Positions 27,300 through 39,640 of a stretch of 64,000 bases of DNA are shown in pieces. The position numbers and the translations under genes were made by a program. Within the stretch, counting starts at the first letter, position 1. Each line of letters starts with the position of its first letter. The stretch comes from Latrodectus hesperus (Eukaryota; Arthropoda; Arachnida; Araneae; Theridiidae), in contig CM075858.1 of assembly GCA_037975125.1 (NCBI GenBank), positions 71,452,542-71,516,541 of the forward strand, read 5' to 3'. The notes beneath the pieces are model-generated. The model saw only the letters and a program-made list of their open reading frames with translations. It had not been told where the DNA came from and did not search any database.

Positions 27300-28310
27300 T
27301 CAAGATATTTCTCTATTATTTTTTTATTAATTATTAGCATGAATCTTGTTGAGCTACTGTGGATTTAATAAAAAGAAAATTGCTGTTGCAAGTTTTTATT
27401 TATTTCATTTCTTAATTTTAAATTAGGTTAGTGGTCTTTAGCTCTTTATATCATTGGAAAATCTCCAATTTATTTAAATAATCAGTCTTTAATTAATATT
27501 TTTATAATTCAAACACAAAAACTTTATCAGAATTATATTAAGATATTTTATGTGATTCTTTTATCAAACTATTTTAATATAAATGCTAAATTATAACATT
27601 TAGAGCTAAATTTTATAAATAAATATTTATGTATATTTCATTATGGTGAATGTCACGATAAAAAACTAGAAATTTCTCCCCAAATGGAAAGATATTGATT
27701 TATTCAGATTTTTTTTTAATTTTTAATTCCTCGCTGATATTTATGAGAGGTTAAATTCAAGAAACATTTTTCTCAGAGAACACAAGAAATAAATTAAATA
27801 AATACCTATTCCTCCATTCATGACATATACAGAGATACGTTATTGCGTAAAGCCTTCTAAATTTAAAAGTATCGAATAAATTCTGAAGTTGAAAGAATTT
27901 TCGACACCTTACTATAAAAATGTGAATACACCGTGAAAGAATTTTGTATTTACTGTACAGAATCGATAAAAAAGAACTTTTAGAACATATGAATCGGCGT
28001 ATATCTTACCCACAGATATATGTTCATTGTCATGAAGAAAAATTGTAAGGAAATGATAGAGCGAATAAAGGTGCATGCTGATTAATGATGGTTCACATGC
28101 AGTGCATATTATATTAAGTTTAAAATAAATTCTACAAACAAATTTGCTGGCTGAAGCCTGATCAAATGTTTTCTTGATTTCTTCAATTCCAATAAGAGAA
28201 TAGTCCACAGTCTATTAAAAATCTTTCCAAATGATACTCAATTGCTGGTATTATTAATAATTTTGCTTTTTTTTAATCTATAAACATTTCCTTCAGCATT
28301 AATTTCTGAT
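27300..28310. other. AT-rich unannotated stretch
   Basis: A 98-codon minus-strand frame at 27912-28208 has no recognised domain and no promoter or splice context. Nothing else is seen. Confidence 0.5.
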
Positions 28311-28319
28311 TAACATAAC

Positions 28320-28500
28320 CCAGGTATAATGGTTGATATATTTTCTAAAGAACAGTGGGCTCCTTGTTCGATCCCAATCACGACTAAACTGCCGGAAACA
28401 AATGTCATGTTTTTGATTTATATTTCCGTTAATGTCAAGGTAGGTACGTGAGATTTTTCTTGTTTCTTTTCTCCCTCTCCCTCTCTAAATAATTCCCTTT
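28320..28500 (+). repeat. Possible tRNA-derived SINE remnant
   Basis: TTGTTCGATCCCAA near 28371-28384 resembles a B box, with a tRNA-like stretch upstream. A pyrimidine-rich run lies near 28466-28486. No second copy is found. Confidence 0.3.
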
Positions 28501-28594
28501 CTCAATAAAATAAAAATTTTAAAATGTCAGTCTAATTACAGCCAAATTTACTCAAAATATAAAATGATACTTTAAATTATTCATAAATTCTATC

Positions 28595-28800
28595 TCTGTG
28601 TGGCACTGCCGCCCATGTGGGCCTAGGCCTACATTACCCCTCCTTGCTTTATTCACTGAGAAGCCCTGGGATGCTGGTTAGGTGGTCAGCCTAGTGCAAA
28701 ACTTCCAGTGCTTAGTTTTCAAGGATGTTTGGGAGAACCTCGGACCTGTATTTTGGGGGAGTGACACCTACTAAGTCACAGGGATTCATTACTCATAAAT
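28595..28800. repeat. G+C-rich repeat-like block
   Basis: This is among the most G+C-rich stretches in the window. GGTTAGGTGGTCAGCC near 28677 is A-box-like on the plus strand, but there is no B box. Likely a mobile-element fragment, family unknown. Confidence 0.35.
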
Positions 28801-29309
28801 AGATTTGATTTTTTCCTAATTAGCAACAACTCCAAATGTAACATATTGCATATACTTCGTGTATCTCATTCTATATTTTATACTTTGTGCATGAATGTAA
28901 GATGCATATGAATTTAAATATAAAGTAATAAATTCTTAATAAACTTTTTTTTCATCTCTAAATTTATGCATCTATGGCAATTAAGAAAATTCAGAATAGG
29001 TTATGGATAAAATATATAGAGATGGATGTTGCTTTTGTGTTTTATAATTTTTCATCAGTCTATGTGTATGCGTGAAAGTTTTTCGGGTTTTTTACTTTTG
29101 TTCACATTTCATCAATAAAGCTTTTCCATATGAAATGTTTAAATGTATGTAAAGAGAGTTCATAAAGATTAAGAGTTAGTAACAGGTTCTTCAAAATGAA
29201 AATTACCGCGTTTGATATTAGCCATTTTGAGCATTTAAAAAGGAGTGGTGTTTTTTTCTGCATACATTTTAGTCGGAGTGGATGCATGAAGTTTTCCATG
29301 TTTTCTACA

Positions 29310-30025
29310 TTATGAGGTATGCATCAGCCCAATATCTGCAAAGACTCCTCCTGGAAACAATTGTGTTGCATGTATAGACATCTTTACAATGGCTACGCAG
29401 TGTCATTATGGTAATATAATAATAAGATTACGTTCTTCACAGTGCGAGATCCTGAGTTCAACATCAGCCACTGCTCAAAGATGAGAGGTGTTTGTAACGT
29501 ATCAGGTTTCTGCATACTAACAGTTTTGTAATTTAAGACTAGTGACGGAATTTTTCTATGCAATACAAGAATACTGTCCGATTTAGAAAAGTACCCCCCA
29601 GTACGCAAGACATATGTTGTTGCATCAGCATGCACCAACATTCCAGTTGCACCAGCAACTGTACCTAGTCCCGAGTTGGGGCTCTACCAGTTAGATCGAA
29701 ACAGCCGGGTGGAGTCCTCGTGATTTTGAAGCAGGGCAGCACGTGATTCGTGATTCTTAAGCAGCTCATAATTTTGAAGCAGCAGAAGACCCCAATACAA
29801 GACCTGCCACCAATACAAGACCTGCCACCAATACAAGACCTGAAATACAAGACCTGCCACCTCCTGAGGTATCATTTCGCTTGGAAGACATTGCAACTAA
29901 GCTCTGTTTTAATGTAACTCATCCGCTTTTAGAGAAAAAGAAAGATCTTCGGTTAAACCAGGATTAGAACTCGTTACCTTCCGATAATGAGAACCAACCA
30001 GATCACCGTGGTCCCGGCAAGACAA
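29310..30025 (-). repeat. Composite repeat with tRNA-like head and 18-bp tandem units
   Basis: The right end (29955-30020) read on the minus strand is tRNA-like: CTGGTTGGTT as an A box and GAGTTCTAATCC as a B box, with the same TATCGGAAGGTAAC spacing as the 11.5-kb SINE head. The interior has four tandem copies of a CAATACAAGACCTGCCAC unit at 29793-29860, and imperfect GAAGCAG/GTGATTC repeats at 29730-29785. Both minus-strand frames across it (29665-29850 and 29684-29896) simply read the tandem array. The left part (29310-29640) may be a second element, with a B-box-like GAGTTCAACATC near 29455. Confidence 0.5.
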
Positions 30026-30029
30026 TGTA

Positions 30030-31765
30030 ATTCAATTGGCAACAAATAAGCATAGTGAACAAAATAGGTTAAATTTAAATTTACATACATCTATTACAAA
30101 AAGTGCAAGTATAACTCTATTCAATGTAAGAAAAATAATTTTATGTTATATTACTCAATTGTAATTAACCATAAATTAAATGAAATTCGATATATTATTA
30201 ATATTTGATTTTTTTACAATTAATCCTATTTCGATGCAAAATCCTTTTTTATATTTGATTTCAATAAACAAGGTGTTATCAGCATCAACAAATTTTTCAA
30301 GTAGAAAACAAAATGTAAAAGGATTACTAGTACGGGTTATAACGCACACGTTTCCGAAAATGTTCTTTTTCCTCGGAAGATAAAAATGTGTCACTTAAAG
30401 AATAAATTACGTGACACATAGAGCAAGAATTTATGAGAAAAGAGAAAGATAAATTTGTGTTGGAAAAACCATTTTTGCTAAAAGAGCGCTACAGAGGCTT
30501 GACGTTGTTATTTCAGAGGAAAACAGACAATGATGAAAAATGTCTATCACAAGAAAAGGTCTTGAATTTTTTATAAGAAATAAAAAAAGCAGATCATTAA
30601 TAAGAAAAGACACTAAAATGAAAAATGTGGTAAAAAGGGTAATGTAAAATAGGTAACAAAAAAAAATTAAGAATACAAAATACAAGCTAAGATTTCTGTG
30701 TTTTCGTTTTTCTTTTATGAAATAGATTTGTCAGTTCTACATATTCAGATTGTAAATAATATTTTCTGGATTTATATTTATGGCATTCTGAAAACTGTTA
30801 AGCAATTTCATAGTTTTTGATTAAATATTACATTTATATATAAAAAGTAAAATGTTTTATAAATGTGTATATATTACATCTAAAATGAGAAAAGGGTTAT
30901 TCTGCAAGTTATCTTGATAACAAGGAGTTAATGAGGATGATTAGATTTAAGGTGATTAAATTACCTATACTTTAGTAAAATGTCTAAAAATTGTGTCATT
31001 TCTGAAATTTTTTCCTTATTAATCTAGAAAGTATCAATATTATCTCTTCACGTTATCTACTAAGCACGCGTTAAAATGAAAATAAGTGAAAATCAGGTAT
31101 GCTTAAATTAAATTAATGCTATTTACTTATTTTTCAGTATTTAACGAGTCAAAAATTAATACAGTTATTAATCTACAAATTATAGAATGGAATCAATAAT
31201 AAGCTAATTAAAAACTAAAATATAAATGCTATTATTGATACTATACTAAAAATATAATATAAATTATTATTATAAATATAAGAATTTCATAGCTTAATCT
31301 ATAAATTTTTATATTATTTTAATAAATGGTAATTTATACAATGTTAAGATTCATCAAGTAATAATAGTACATTAATCTTAATCAAAATTATTGCTGAAAT
31401 TTATATAATATTTATTTTTAGATCCGTAAACAATCAAGCTAATACACAATCAAACAATATATAAATTAATTGATACAATACACATTTCTGAACTTTAACG
31501 CTTTAGAAACGTTAATGTGTAAATAACCGAGGTAAGCACGGAAATTTCTCGACTTTTTCCTTATGTTGACATAGAAAATATTTAAAATGCTGATTAATTT
31601 GATGATGTGCATATTATGGAAGAAACATTATTTTATTATCTTTTAGTTACTAATCATCATTTCTTAACGAATCGGAATAAAATTCCAAATACTTATACAT
31701 TGAAATCTTCAAATAATTCGAAGACAAGTTTGGAAGCTCACCGTAATTTCTAAAAAAATTTCCTT
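30030..31765. other. AT-rich unannotated stretch
   Basis: Contains a 9-bp inverted repeat, ATGTGTCAC at 30386-30394 with GTGACACAT at 30411-30419. Short frames on both strands at 30176-30394 overlap each other and show no recognised domain. Confidence 0.5.
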
Positions 31766-31775
31766 TCCTCAATAG

Positions 31776-31918
31776 GTGTGTGGCATCAATTACTCTTCAG
31801 AACTCTCCTGTTTAATTTAGTTTGTCTCTCGACGACCATTTTTTGCACACGAGGACAAATCTACCGAGACCTACTGCTTAAAGTGGATTCCCAACCACTA
31901 CAAATATCCACGCCCAAG
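31776..31918 (+). CDS. Possible isolated internal coding exon
   Basis: A pyrimidine-rich tract ending in AG (31761-31775) is followed by 143 bp with one frame open throughout (47 codons from 31778), then AAG|GTGAGA, a strong 5' splice site at 31919. The other two plus-strand frames and all minus-strand frames contain stops. The block is clearly less AT-rich than its surroundings and is not a known repeat. The translated segment has a hydrophobic stretch followed by a mixed part and matches no family that I recognise. An open frame of this length could still arise by chance, so this is a hypothesis. The non-repetitive island continues to about 32200. Confidence 0.25.
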
Positions 31919-32219
31919 GTGAGATTTAATATATGACTTTTGAATTGAAGATCAGAGAGGTAAGCCATTTAATTGCTATCTTGGTTCAAAACGGTTGACG
32001 TGCAGTATATTGGATGTTAAGTTTGCTTGCCGCTCATTGGCCATTATCTGCGCACAAGGAATAATTGGAACATGTAATTTAATATGGATTCCGGAAGCAA
32101 TTAAATCTAGGCTAGTATCAAACCCATAATATGTTGAACGAAAGGCCAAAGCTTAAACCACTCGGTTTCATAGTTTAGCCGTATTGGTTCTTAATTCTAG
32201 AAAGTCTAATTACGTAATA

Positions 32220-34460
32220 ACTAAAAGCTTGGTTTTTAATCTCTTAATATTCTTTACATATATTGCTGTTATTTCATTGTTATCTGATTATTTAACCATA
32301 AATTATAAATTTTGTGCAAAATTGTGATCATTTTAATTCCATTTTTAAACATTTTTTATTTGTGTTTTGCATACCTTTTCATATTAAACACATTTATTTA
32401 TTTTAATAAATTACTTATAGTGTATCTGATAAATAGATGTTATTTTTGTAACCTTTCTTCACCTATTCCTTCTCTATTTTTGTTTTCGGGACTATTATCC
32501 CAAGATTGTCATATTAATAATGGAAGTTTTCATAATGTTAAAATAAAGGGCGAAGAAACTCATGCAGAAAGTTAAAATTAATTGGAAATTAAGTTTTCAA
32601 ATATCAGTTTGTTTATCAATTGCAACATAATAAAAATTAGTTTTATTATGTTGCTTATTTCAAGGTTTATTTTAATATACTTGAAATATTCTATTCTCAG
32701 TTTATCAAAATTTGAAAAAGAAAACTGAAACTACATTATTTTGCATGGAGCAAAATCAAAGAAATTAATTAAAATTATTTTTTTTAAATGAAAGTAACCT
32801 TACTGTTTTCTAATATCTTTATGTTTTTAAAATTTTGTACTTGCATCACTTTGTTGAAACAATTCTATTCTTTAAGTTTTATCTTATCATATATTTAAAT
32901 TTTTTTATAACTTAAATTAATTTAAATTTATTAACGCGGATACTCTTATGCATGTTTGGTTATTAAAATATTTAAATGTGTATTTCATAATGATTAAACA
33001 AATATTTTTTCTTTTAATGGTATATTAATTGAGACTTTATACAGATAATAAGAAGAAGTTTTTTATAAATTTTTAAAAATAATTCTGAGTATGATGCTGC
33101 TTACATATAAGTTTTAGTACCTTATATTTATAAAAATCTCTATATAATATTATCAGCGTTAAGTTTCATAATTTTGCAAGGTTTATATTCCAACAAATAA
33201 TTACGGTAAGAGGCAAATTATCATTTACTGAGAGCAAAAAACTTTTATTAGTCCTTGCGAAAAACTTTTATTAACCCTTAAGGTTCTCGGGAATTAGGAA
33301 ACGTAGATATGTATATGTGTTAAAATTTTGAAATACCCTCTATGGAAAATTAATCATAATATGTTGCCTGCAAAAATGTTTTTCAAATAAATATTTATAA
33401 TAAAGGAAAAAAACTACTTGCTAATAATGGCAATTATTGTTATTATTGCTGAGCATAAAATTCTCTAATAAAGGAGTATGAAGTTCATGGTGCATGGTTA
33501 TTATATTATAAAAAACTTAAAACCCTCACTAAGTATTATATTATACATTATTCATAAAAACAATATTTCTAGCTAAGGTTTCTGATAAAGAAAATGTTTT
33601 TGCTTACTAATAACAATTATAATTATTTGTCCTTGAAACGTTCTGAAATAATTTTAATAAGAAATGTATTTATTTATTTTTGTTACACGTTAAAACTTTT
33701 ACATTATACTGCAATGACAAAAATTATCATGAAATTATGTTATAATTTGCTTGTTAGACAACAATCATTAAAACAAATTAAGTGAAATAATGCTATCCAA
33801 TTACTGTGATGACATATATTGTCAATAATCGTGTACACCGATCGAAATTCTGTAATTATTCGGATCTTGTGCAATCGACCCTTAAAGCCCCTGCAATATA
33901 ATTACTGAAAAATTGAAATTACACCCAATTCAACAATAATTACCGTCTTAAAAAATAATGAATTTTTTATAAAAGATAATTATGAAAGAAATACCATCAA
34001 ATGTTGATCAATTATTTTTCAACTTCATTTGCTTAGTTAGAAAGCTAATTAACTGCCTAGTACATACTCTCTGTCTCGAAAATTAATCATAATTTAATGT
34101 GAAATGTCCTCAGGCATATTGTGAAAACGATTCATAAGCGGCAAAATTACTCGAGTCCCTTTCCCTTATTTTGCTATAGCAAAAGTAATTTTATCGATAG
34201 TACAATGTGAAACTTTATATGCTGCTCCGTAAAAATCTTCGAAAAAATTTTTTTCTTGATTATAAAAATTCCTCTCTTAAAAACTTACTGTTAAACACAT
34301 TTAATTTTTGCAAAGAAAAAGGATGTAATATAAATATGGATGATAAGTATAAAGATAGACACCCATGCAAATGAAAAAACATTAAAATTAATTTATTAGA
34401 AACTTTTTTCATTAAGAAAAAATCAGAATACAAAAATTATAAACACGCTAGCTATATATA
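32220..34460. other. AT-rich unannotated stretch with a denser island at 33790-34210
   Basis: The 33790-34210 part is less AT-rich and has several TAATTA or TAATTAC motifs. These are homeodomain-like, but expected by chance at this composition. The frames at 32312-32575 and 33594-33785 have no recognised domain. Confidence 0.4.
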
Positions 34461-34469
34461 AATGAAAGG

Positions 34470-34727
34470 TACTAGATGACAAACCCTTCGCAACAACAAG
34501 GCCAGAAACTGCTACTCCTTTGTCGTTACCCAGTAGGCACCTGTGAACCAAATCACGGAGACGAGTAGCATTATCTATGCTATACCACCACAAACCCATT
34601 TATAGGGTGGACCACATTCATACATCATCACAAAAGAAAGGATAGAGAAACACAAAAAGAAAGTAATATCAATGCCCTAACCAGAATTCGAACCCGGGAC
34701 ACACAGCTCTGAAGTCAAGAACGCTTT
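34470..34727 (-). repeat. tRNA-derived SINE, family B, copy 2
   Basis: Matches copy 1 at 7110-7363 over the whole body in the same orientation (CAACAAGGCC, TCGTTACCCAGTAGGCACC, AATCACGGAG, ACCACATTCATACATCATC on the plus strand). The B box is the complement of ATTCGAACCCGG at 34686-34697. The A-box side is eroded, so the 5' head is damaged. Confidence 0.82.
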
Positions 34728-34875
34728 AGAAAATCATATAAATTGATGGATTTACGTCTTACAGCAAATTTTTGCAAAATATTTATTTCTTTACGTAAAC
34801 TCTTCCTTAGTAAGAAGTGAAGTTCTTCCTACTTTTTAAATTTAGATATTTATTATTTACGGACATTACAAGTAG

Positions 34876-34987
<112 letters not shown>

Positions 34988-34989
34988 GT

Positions 34990-36385
34990 GTGTTAGTGTA
35001 AAGTAAATTTATATTTTTTAAGTATTTATGATCATATGACATATAATTTTGAACACTGAAACCCCGAATTTTGCTTTTTTACAAGGACATGTTCAATGAT
35101 TGAAATGAATGTTTTCAATGAATGAAAAAAATGAAATGAAAATAACTATTTAAATATGCCACACTTAAGATAAAAACTATAAGTTCTTAAATTAAGGAAG
35201 TAATACGAACTTCCTCCTGGAATTTTCTCAAGCAATCTAAATAGTTTATTCAAATGAAATTCCCCCTTTCTTAGGTTTTGTCATTTAATCAGAAAGTAAT
35301 ATTCAAAAGCAAAATCTTTAGTAAGAACGTTAAGCGAAATGACGGCTTAAGGCAACATTTAATCCTTGATTTATTGGCAGAATGATATTTCTACTCCATA
35401 GTTGCTTTTCAATTGAAATACATTTTCTTGAATTGAACTCCAATTTCTGTATATTTTAGCATTGAAATCATTACGAAAATTTTGAAATTCTTAAAACTTC
35501 TGTTTATTAATTTTAATTATTCATGGGAATAACATTAAGATTAAAATTGGAGATTCAGAGTATTTCCAGCTAAAAGAAGAACTGTAATTTAAAACAAAAT
35601 TGAATTTAAATCAAATCCTACAATCTGCCTAAGGCTATTCTTTTAATGAATAGTGATAAAGTGTTACATTTTAATTCGAAATCTAAGAAGTTCATTTTTT
35701 CGTTATCTGTTAAATTAAAGTGAAAAAGAAATCAGATGTTTTATTTTAATCTTAGTTTTTATATAAATTTATACATTAATTAAATTCCTAAAATTACAGT
35801 TAAATGTGAAACATCTGATGAAAGTTTGAAAATGTATACAAAAATTAGACTTAATGCAAAACATTGTACGCACAACAGAACTTATTTAAAATATACTTTT
35901 GTATTAATTATACATAGCTATTGTTTTAACTATTATTAAAATTAAAATAAACCAGCTTCTTTTCCTTGACAATCCATTAGCAAAAGGAATATTTTTATTT
36001 TTCACTATATATATTAGGCACATTTTGAAATTAGTTAAGATGTGAGAATATGAAAATGATCATAAAATTTGAAGCAACGACTGATGCAAAAGATTTACAA
36101 TATTCATTTATAGATCTGATTTTTAGATTTAGAAATTAGTTTTAGATTAAAATATCCGAAAAATGTTGGCTGAGCGTGAACAAAACAAATTTAATAATTT
36201 CAGCATATTTAAAAAATATCATTTTCTTTTTAAAAATAAACACATATAAAAATGAATTTTATGTTAAAAATTTGAACTAATTTACATTTATATAAATAAA
36301 TTTATAATATCTAAAATTAATATAATGTACTTTAAAATTATAAGAAAAGCAAGCATAAGTTGCTAGACAATCCTCTTTGAGAATG
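34990..36385. other. AT-rich unannotated stretch
   Basis: No feature supported on either strand. Confidence 0.55.
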
Positions 36386-36392
36386 GGAACTA

Positions 36393-36421
36393 CACTACTG
36401 TCCATTAAAATTGCTACACCA
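36393..36421 (+). repeat. Left terminal inverted repeat of the Tc1 element
   Basis: Pairs with 37772-37801. One mismatch and one indel separate the arms. Confidence 0.93.
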
Positions 36422-36624
36422 GGAAAGCGGCACACCACACACGTGAAATTTGATTGACAGGTAGAACTTGCTGTGATATGCAAATAATTAGATTTTCAGC
36501 GCATTCATACAAAGCAGGCGACAGTAGCGACATCTACAATGTGTATAATACCAGAGATTTGAAAGAAGTTTTCTCATACTCAATTTCCGTCTCAACGTTG
36601 TTTTCGGCGAAGAAAGTTGTTGTA

Positions 36625-37665
36625 ATGCCTCGAGTAAGAAGAAGAAATCCCTATCAGCACGTGTCTGACGTTGATCGAGGAAGGATTATAGCCAACCGAG
36701 GTTGCGGTTTATCGTACCGCAATATTGCTGCTCGCGTCGGTCGAGACCCCATGACTGTTAGCAGAATATAAAATCGAAGGGTTCAGGACAATCATACGGA
36801 ACGTCATGCAGGATCTCAGCGACCCCCATCACGAACAGCAGAGAAGACAGACATCTTATCCGCATGGTCACAAGGGATCGTACAGCCACGTCACGAACCC
36901 TGAGTTGAGAAATGGAGTTATTTCCAAGGCAACAAGTTTCTGCTCAAACAAGTTCGACGACGTTTGCAGCAGCATGGATTGTCTGCACGGCGACTATGGC
37001 TTCGGCTACCATTGACGCTGCGTCACAGACAGGAGTGCCTTCAGTGGTGTGATCAGCCATGAACCCGGAAGCGGGAATGGCATCACGTCATCTTTACAGA
37101 TGAATCTCGGTTCTGTATACAGGACCATGATGGCCGCATCCGTGTTTGGAGGCATCGTGGAGAACGCGCATTGCCAGCTTGCATTGGACATTGCCATACT
37201 GGTCCATCTGCTGGAGTGATGGTATGGTGTGCCATTGGATACACATCTCGATCATTTCTTGTTCGCATTACCGGCACTTTGAACAGCAACCGTTACATTT
37301 CCGATGTGTTAAGGCCCGTGGCTCTGCCCTATCTTCGAGGGCTCCCTGATGCTTTGTTTCAACAGGATAATGCACGACCGCATGTTGCCCGTACAGTTCT
37401 GAACTTCCTTGATACAGAACAGGTTCGACTGTTACCCTGGCCAGCACGTTCTCCTGATCTGTCACCAAATGAGAACGTGTGGTCAATGGTTTCCGAGCGA
37501 TTGGCACGCCATCACTCACCATCCACTACTGTCGATGAACTGTGGCATAGTGTTGAAGCTGTATGGACTGAGATCCCCGTACATGCCATACAATCTCTGT
37601 TCGTCTCCATGCCTAGGCGGATAAATGCTGTTATTGCAGCCAGAGGTGGCTGCTCTGGGTACTGA
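36625..37665 (+). pseudogene. Tc1-type DD34E transposase, broken
   Basis: The natural start is ATG 36625 (MPRVRRRN), with a helix-turn-helix region giving RNIAARVGRDPMTVSRI. The catalytic core is visible: first Asp in FTDESRF (codon 37099), second Asp in QQDNARPH (37366) and Glu in SPDLSPNENVW (37471). The last two are separated by 34 residues, so this is DD34E. The reading length, about 346 codons, fits the family. It is dead: TAA at 36769, a one-base deletion near 36826, TGA at 36906, a one-base insertion near 36951, and TGA at 37060 (consistent with CGA to TGA decay). From 37063 to the end it is open. Asn replaces the usual Ile in SPxEN. The catalytic residues remain, so loss of function is through stops and frameshifts. 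Confidence 0.93.
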
Positions 37666-37771
37666 TTTCTCAAGATCTATACATCCTAATTTCCTGTAAA
37701 TCTAATCTCTTGTTCTTTCCACTATAATGAATGTGTCCAATAAATATTGTTCTGTTATTTGCATTCCTTCT

Positions 37772-37801
37772 TGGTGTAGCAGATTTTAATGGCCAGTAGT
37801 G
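37772..37801 (-). repeat. Right terminal inverted repeat of the Tc1 element
   Basis: Complementary to 36393-36421, and followed by TA. Confidence 0.93.
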
Positions 37802-37809
37802 TATTTTGT

Positions 37810-39530
37810 TTTAGCAGACGGCTTTTTTGTTAGACTAATTGATCGTAGTTCTGAACAAAATATGTTTATTTGAATGGATGAGAAAATACCGCTGACGCAA
37901 GAGTATTGTTTGTGCTATCATTTTCTCTGGTTGAAAAATGAAATTCAATGAAAAAGAATTGTTTAACTTCATAATTAGCATTTAAAAGCATAATCCATCT
38001 CGTGTTATCCTATACAGAAAACATAGTTTCCCTGAGGATAAATTCACTTAAGTATACAGGAAATACATTAAGATTGATTTCAGATTTAAGTTTGAGAATT
38101 ATGTCAATCAAAGAAGAAAAAGCTTTAATTAATTATAATTACTGCTCCTAACGAATGTTACAAAAGGAACTTAACTTTGAATCTGCCATCATGCATAAAA
38201 TTATTCAGGAAATATTTGGTTTTAATAAAGGTTCCATGTTAGAAATATGCAAGCCATTACCAGAAGATAAGTACTATGATAAAAGGACATAAGAAATCAT
38301 GGCAAATTATTATTCAAGATGTTTTTCAGAAATTCACCAAGAAGTAAACGGTAAAACTCAAACATTCATTAAATGTACCCATTGTGAATTAAAAACTATA
38401 TTTTTTGCAGTCAAAATTTACTTATATACTTTGATACCGAAAAGTAGACCTCACTATTTGACCGTAGGTCAAAATTGCATATAAAGCTACTGACTACAGT
38501 TTTTCAGTCACTAGAAATATGTAGATGCAAATGTAATACAAACAAACAATTACTTGTATGTCCTAAAATTGAAATTTTTATATCATTTTACAAAATTTAA
38601 ATTTTAAAATAATTTTTCAGCATAAAATAAGAAATAAGTTTAATAAAATCATTTAAAAAATCTATGGTTTTCTTTTCCTTTCAGAATGAAATAAAGAATA
38701 TTAACTCATTAAATAAAAGCATTAAAATTAAAAACTATTAAATTTTAAAAGAATTATTTTTTAAAAACCTTATAAATTTGAAAATCGTTATGATCGATAA
38801 GATATGAATTTTCTTAAACAATGCTGCCTAAATATAAATCTATATTTCTTATTGTGGTTTTGACATTCAATACATTGCACCAAGCACATATTTTTTATTG
38901 TTAAATGTGAAGCAAAAACTGAAAATAAAAACTACTATAAAAACTGCTTAAACCAATAGTTTAATTTTTCAAACTGCTTGTGTGTGAGAGAGAGAGAATA
39001 GCGACACAAGTATGTGAAGCGCCTCCGCTCAGAATCAATTTGCTTATGAATAGATTCTCTGTAATCAAAATGAATGTTAATTTATTTTGATCATTAGCAA
39101 GTACTACAATAAAATTAATAAATAATTTTAATTTGAAATTAATTAATGTAATTAAATTAATTTATTAATTTTAAGTTGATTTATAATTTAGATTTATTAT
39201 TAGTATATTACTATTACCTTAAAATTTAGATCTCTATTTCACAAAATAAATCGCGGGAGGGTTTGATTTTTTTTATACTACGCCCGTCCTTGGCATCTCT
39301 GCCATTAAATCGGGTTTGATTATGCGAAATAATTCAAATGAAAACATAATCTTCAGTCAATTGCAAATATTTTAATGCAATTTTATTAACTGACGTTTTT
39401 TTTTGTTATTTTTGGAAAATTTCTGATAGGTATTTCTTTCATCGTAATATATTGTTGATTGGTTTGTTGCTAAAAGATAATTTGTGCTCTTGAGTACTAG
39501 TTTGAATTGCAGTTACAGTTTAGAAAGAAT
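37810..39530. other. AT-rich unannotated stretch
   Basis: A short GA run lies near 38984-38997. The frame at 38299-38484 has no recognised domain. Confidence 0.5.
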
Positions 39531-39539
39531 TTCAAACTA

Positions 39540-39640
39540 CTACAAACTTCTATGAGAGAATTCGAACCCACGAAGTGTTGAACCGACGTTCTCTGCGATA
39601 ATTATTTTGCTGACAGCTCGATGAAACTGTAGTAGAATAC
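39540..39640 (-). repeat. tRNA-like SINE remnant
   Basis: On the minus strand a tRNA-sized stretch carries GAGCTGTCAGC-like (A box) and GTGGGTTCGAATTCT (B box; complement of about 39560-39574) elements. No body or tail is recognised, so it is probably a degraded SINE head, not a working tRNA. Confidence 0.4.

Larger units (their letters stand above)
36393..37801 (+). mobile_element. Tc1/mariner element, full length, inactive
   Basis: The ends are near-perfect inverted repeats of about 29-30 bp. The left begins CACTACTGTCCATTAAAA at 36393, and the complement of the right end (37772-37801) begins CACTACTGGCCATTAAAA. They differ by one substitution and one inserted base. Both are flanked by TA (36391-36392 and 37802-37803), the expected Tc1/mariner target duplication. 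The total of about 1.41 kb is normal for Tc1 with one transposase gene. A short poly(A) signal, AATAAA, lies at 37739-37744 before the right repeat. The element is far less AT-rich than its flanks, which suggests insertion from elsewhere and limited time for composition to drift. Confidence 0.95.

Noticed and set aside
29665..29896. Two overlapping minus-strand frames with repeated SCIGGR or QVLYWW
   Set aside because: They read an 18-bp tandem array in different frames. There is no sign of coding selection.
33790..34210. Cluster of TAATTA-type homeodomain motifs suggesting an enhancer
   Set aside because: At this A+T content such motifs are expected frequently by chance, and conservation cannot be assessed here.
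37006..37522. Minus-strand frames of 63-84 codons
   Set aside because: They are antisense shadows of the Tc1 transposase, visible because the element is less AT-rich.
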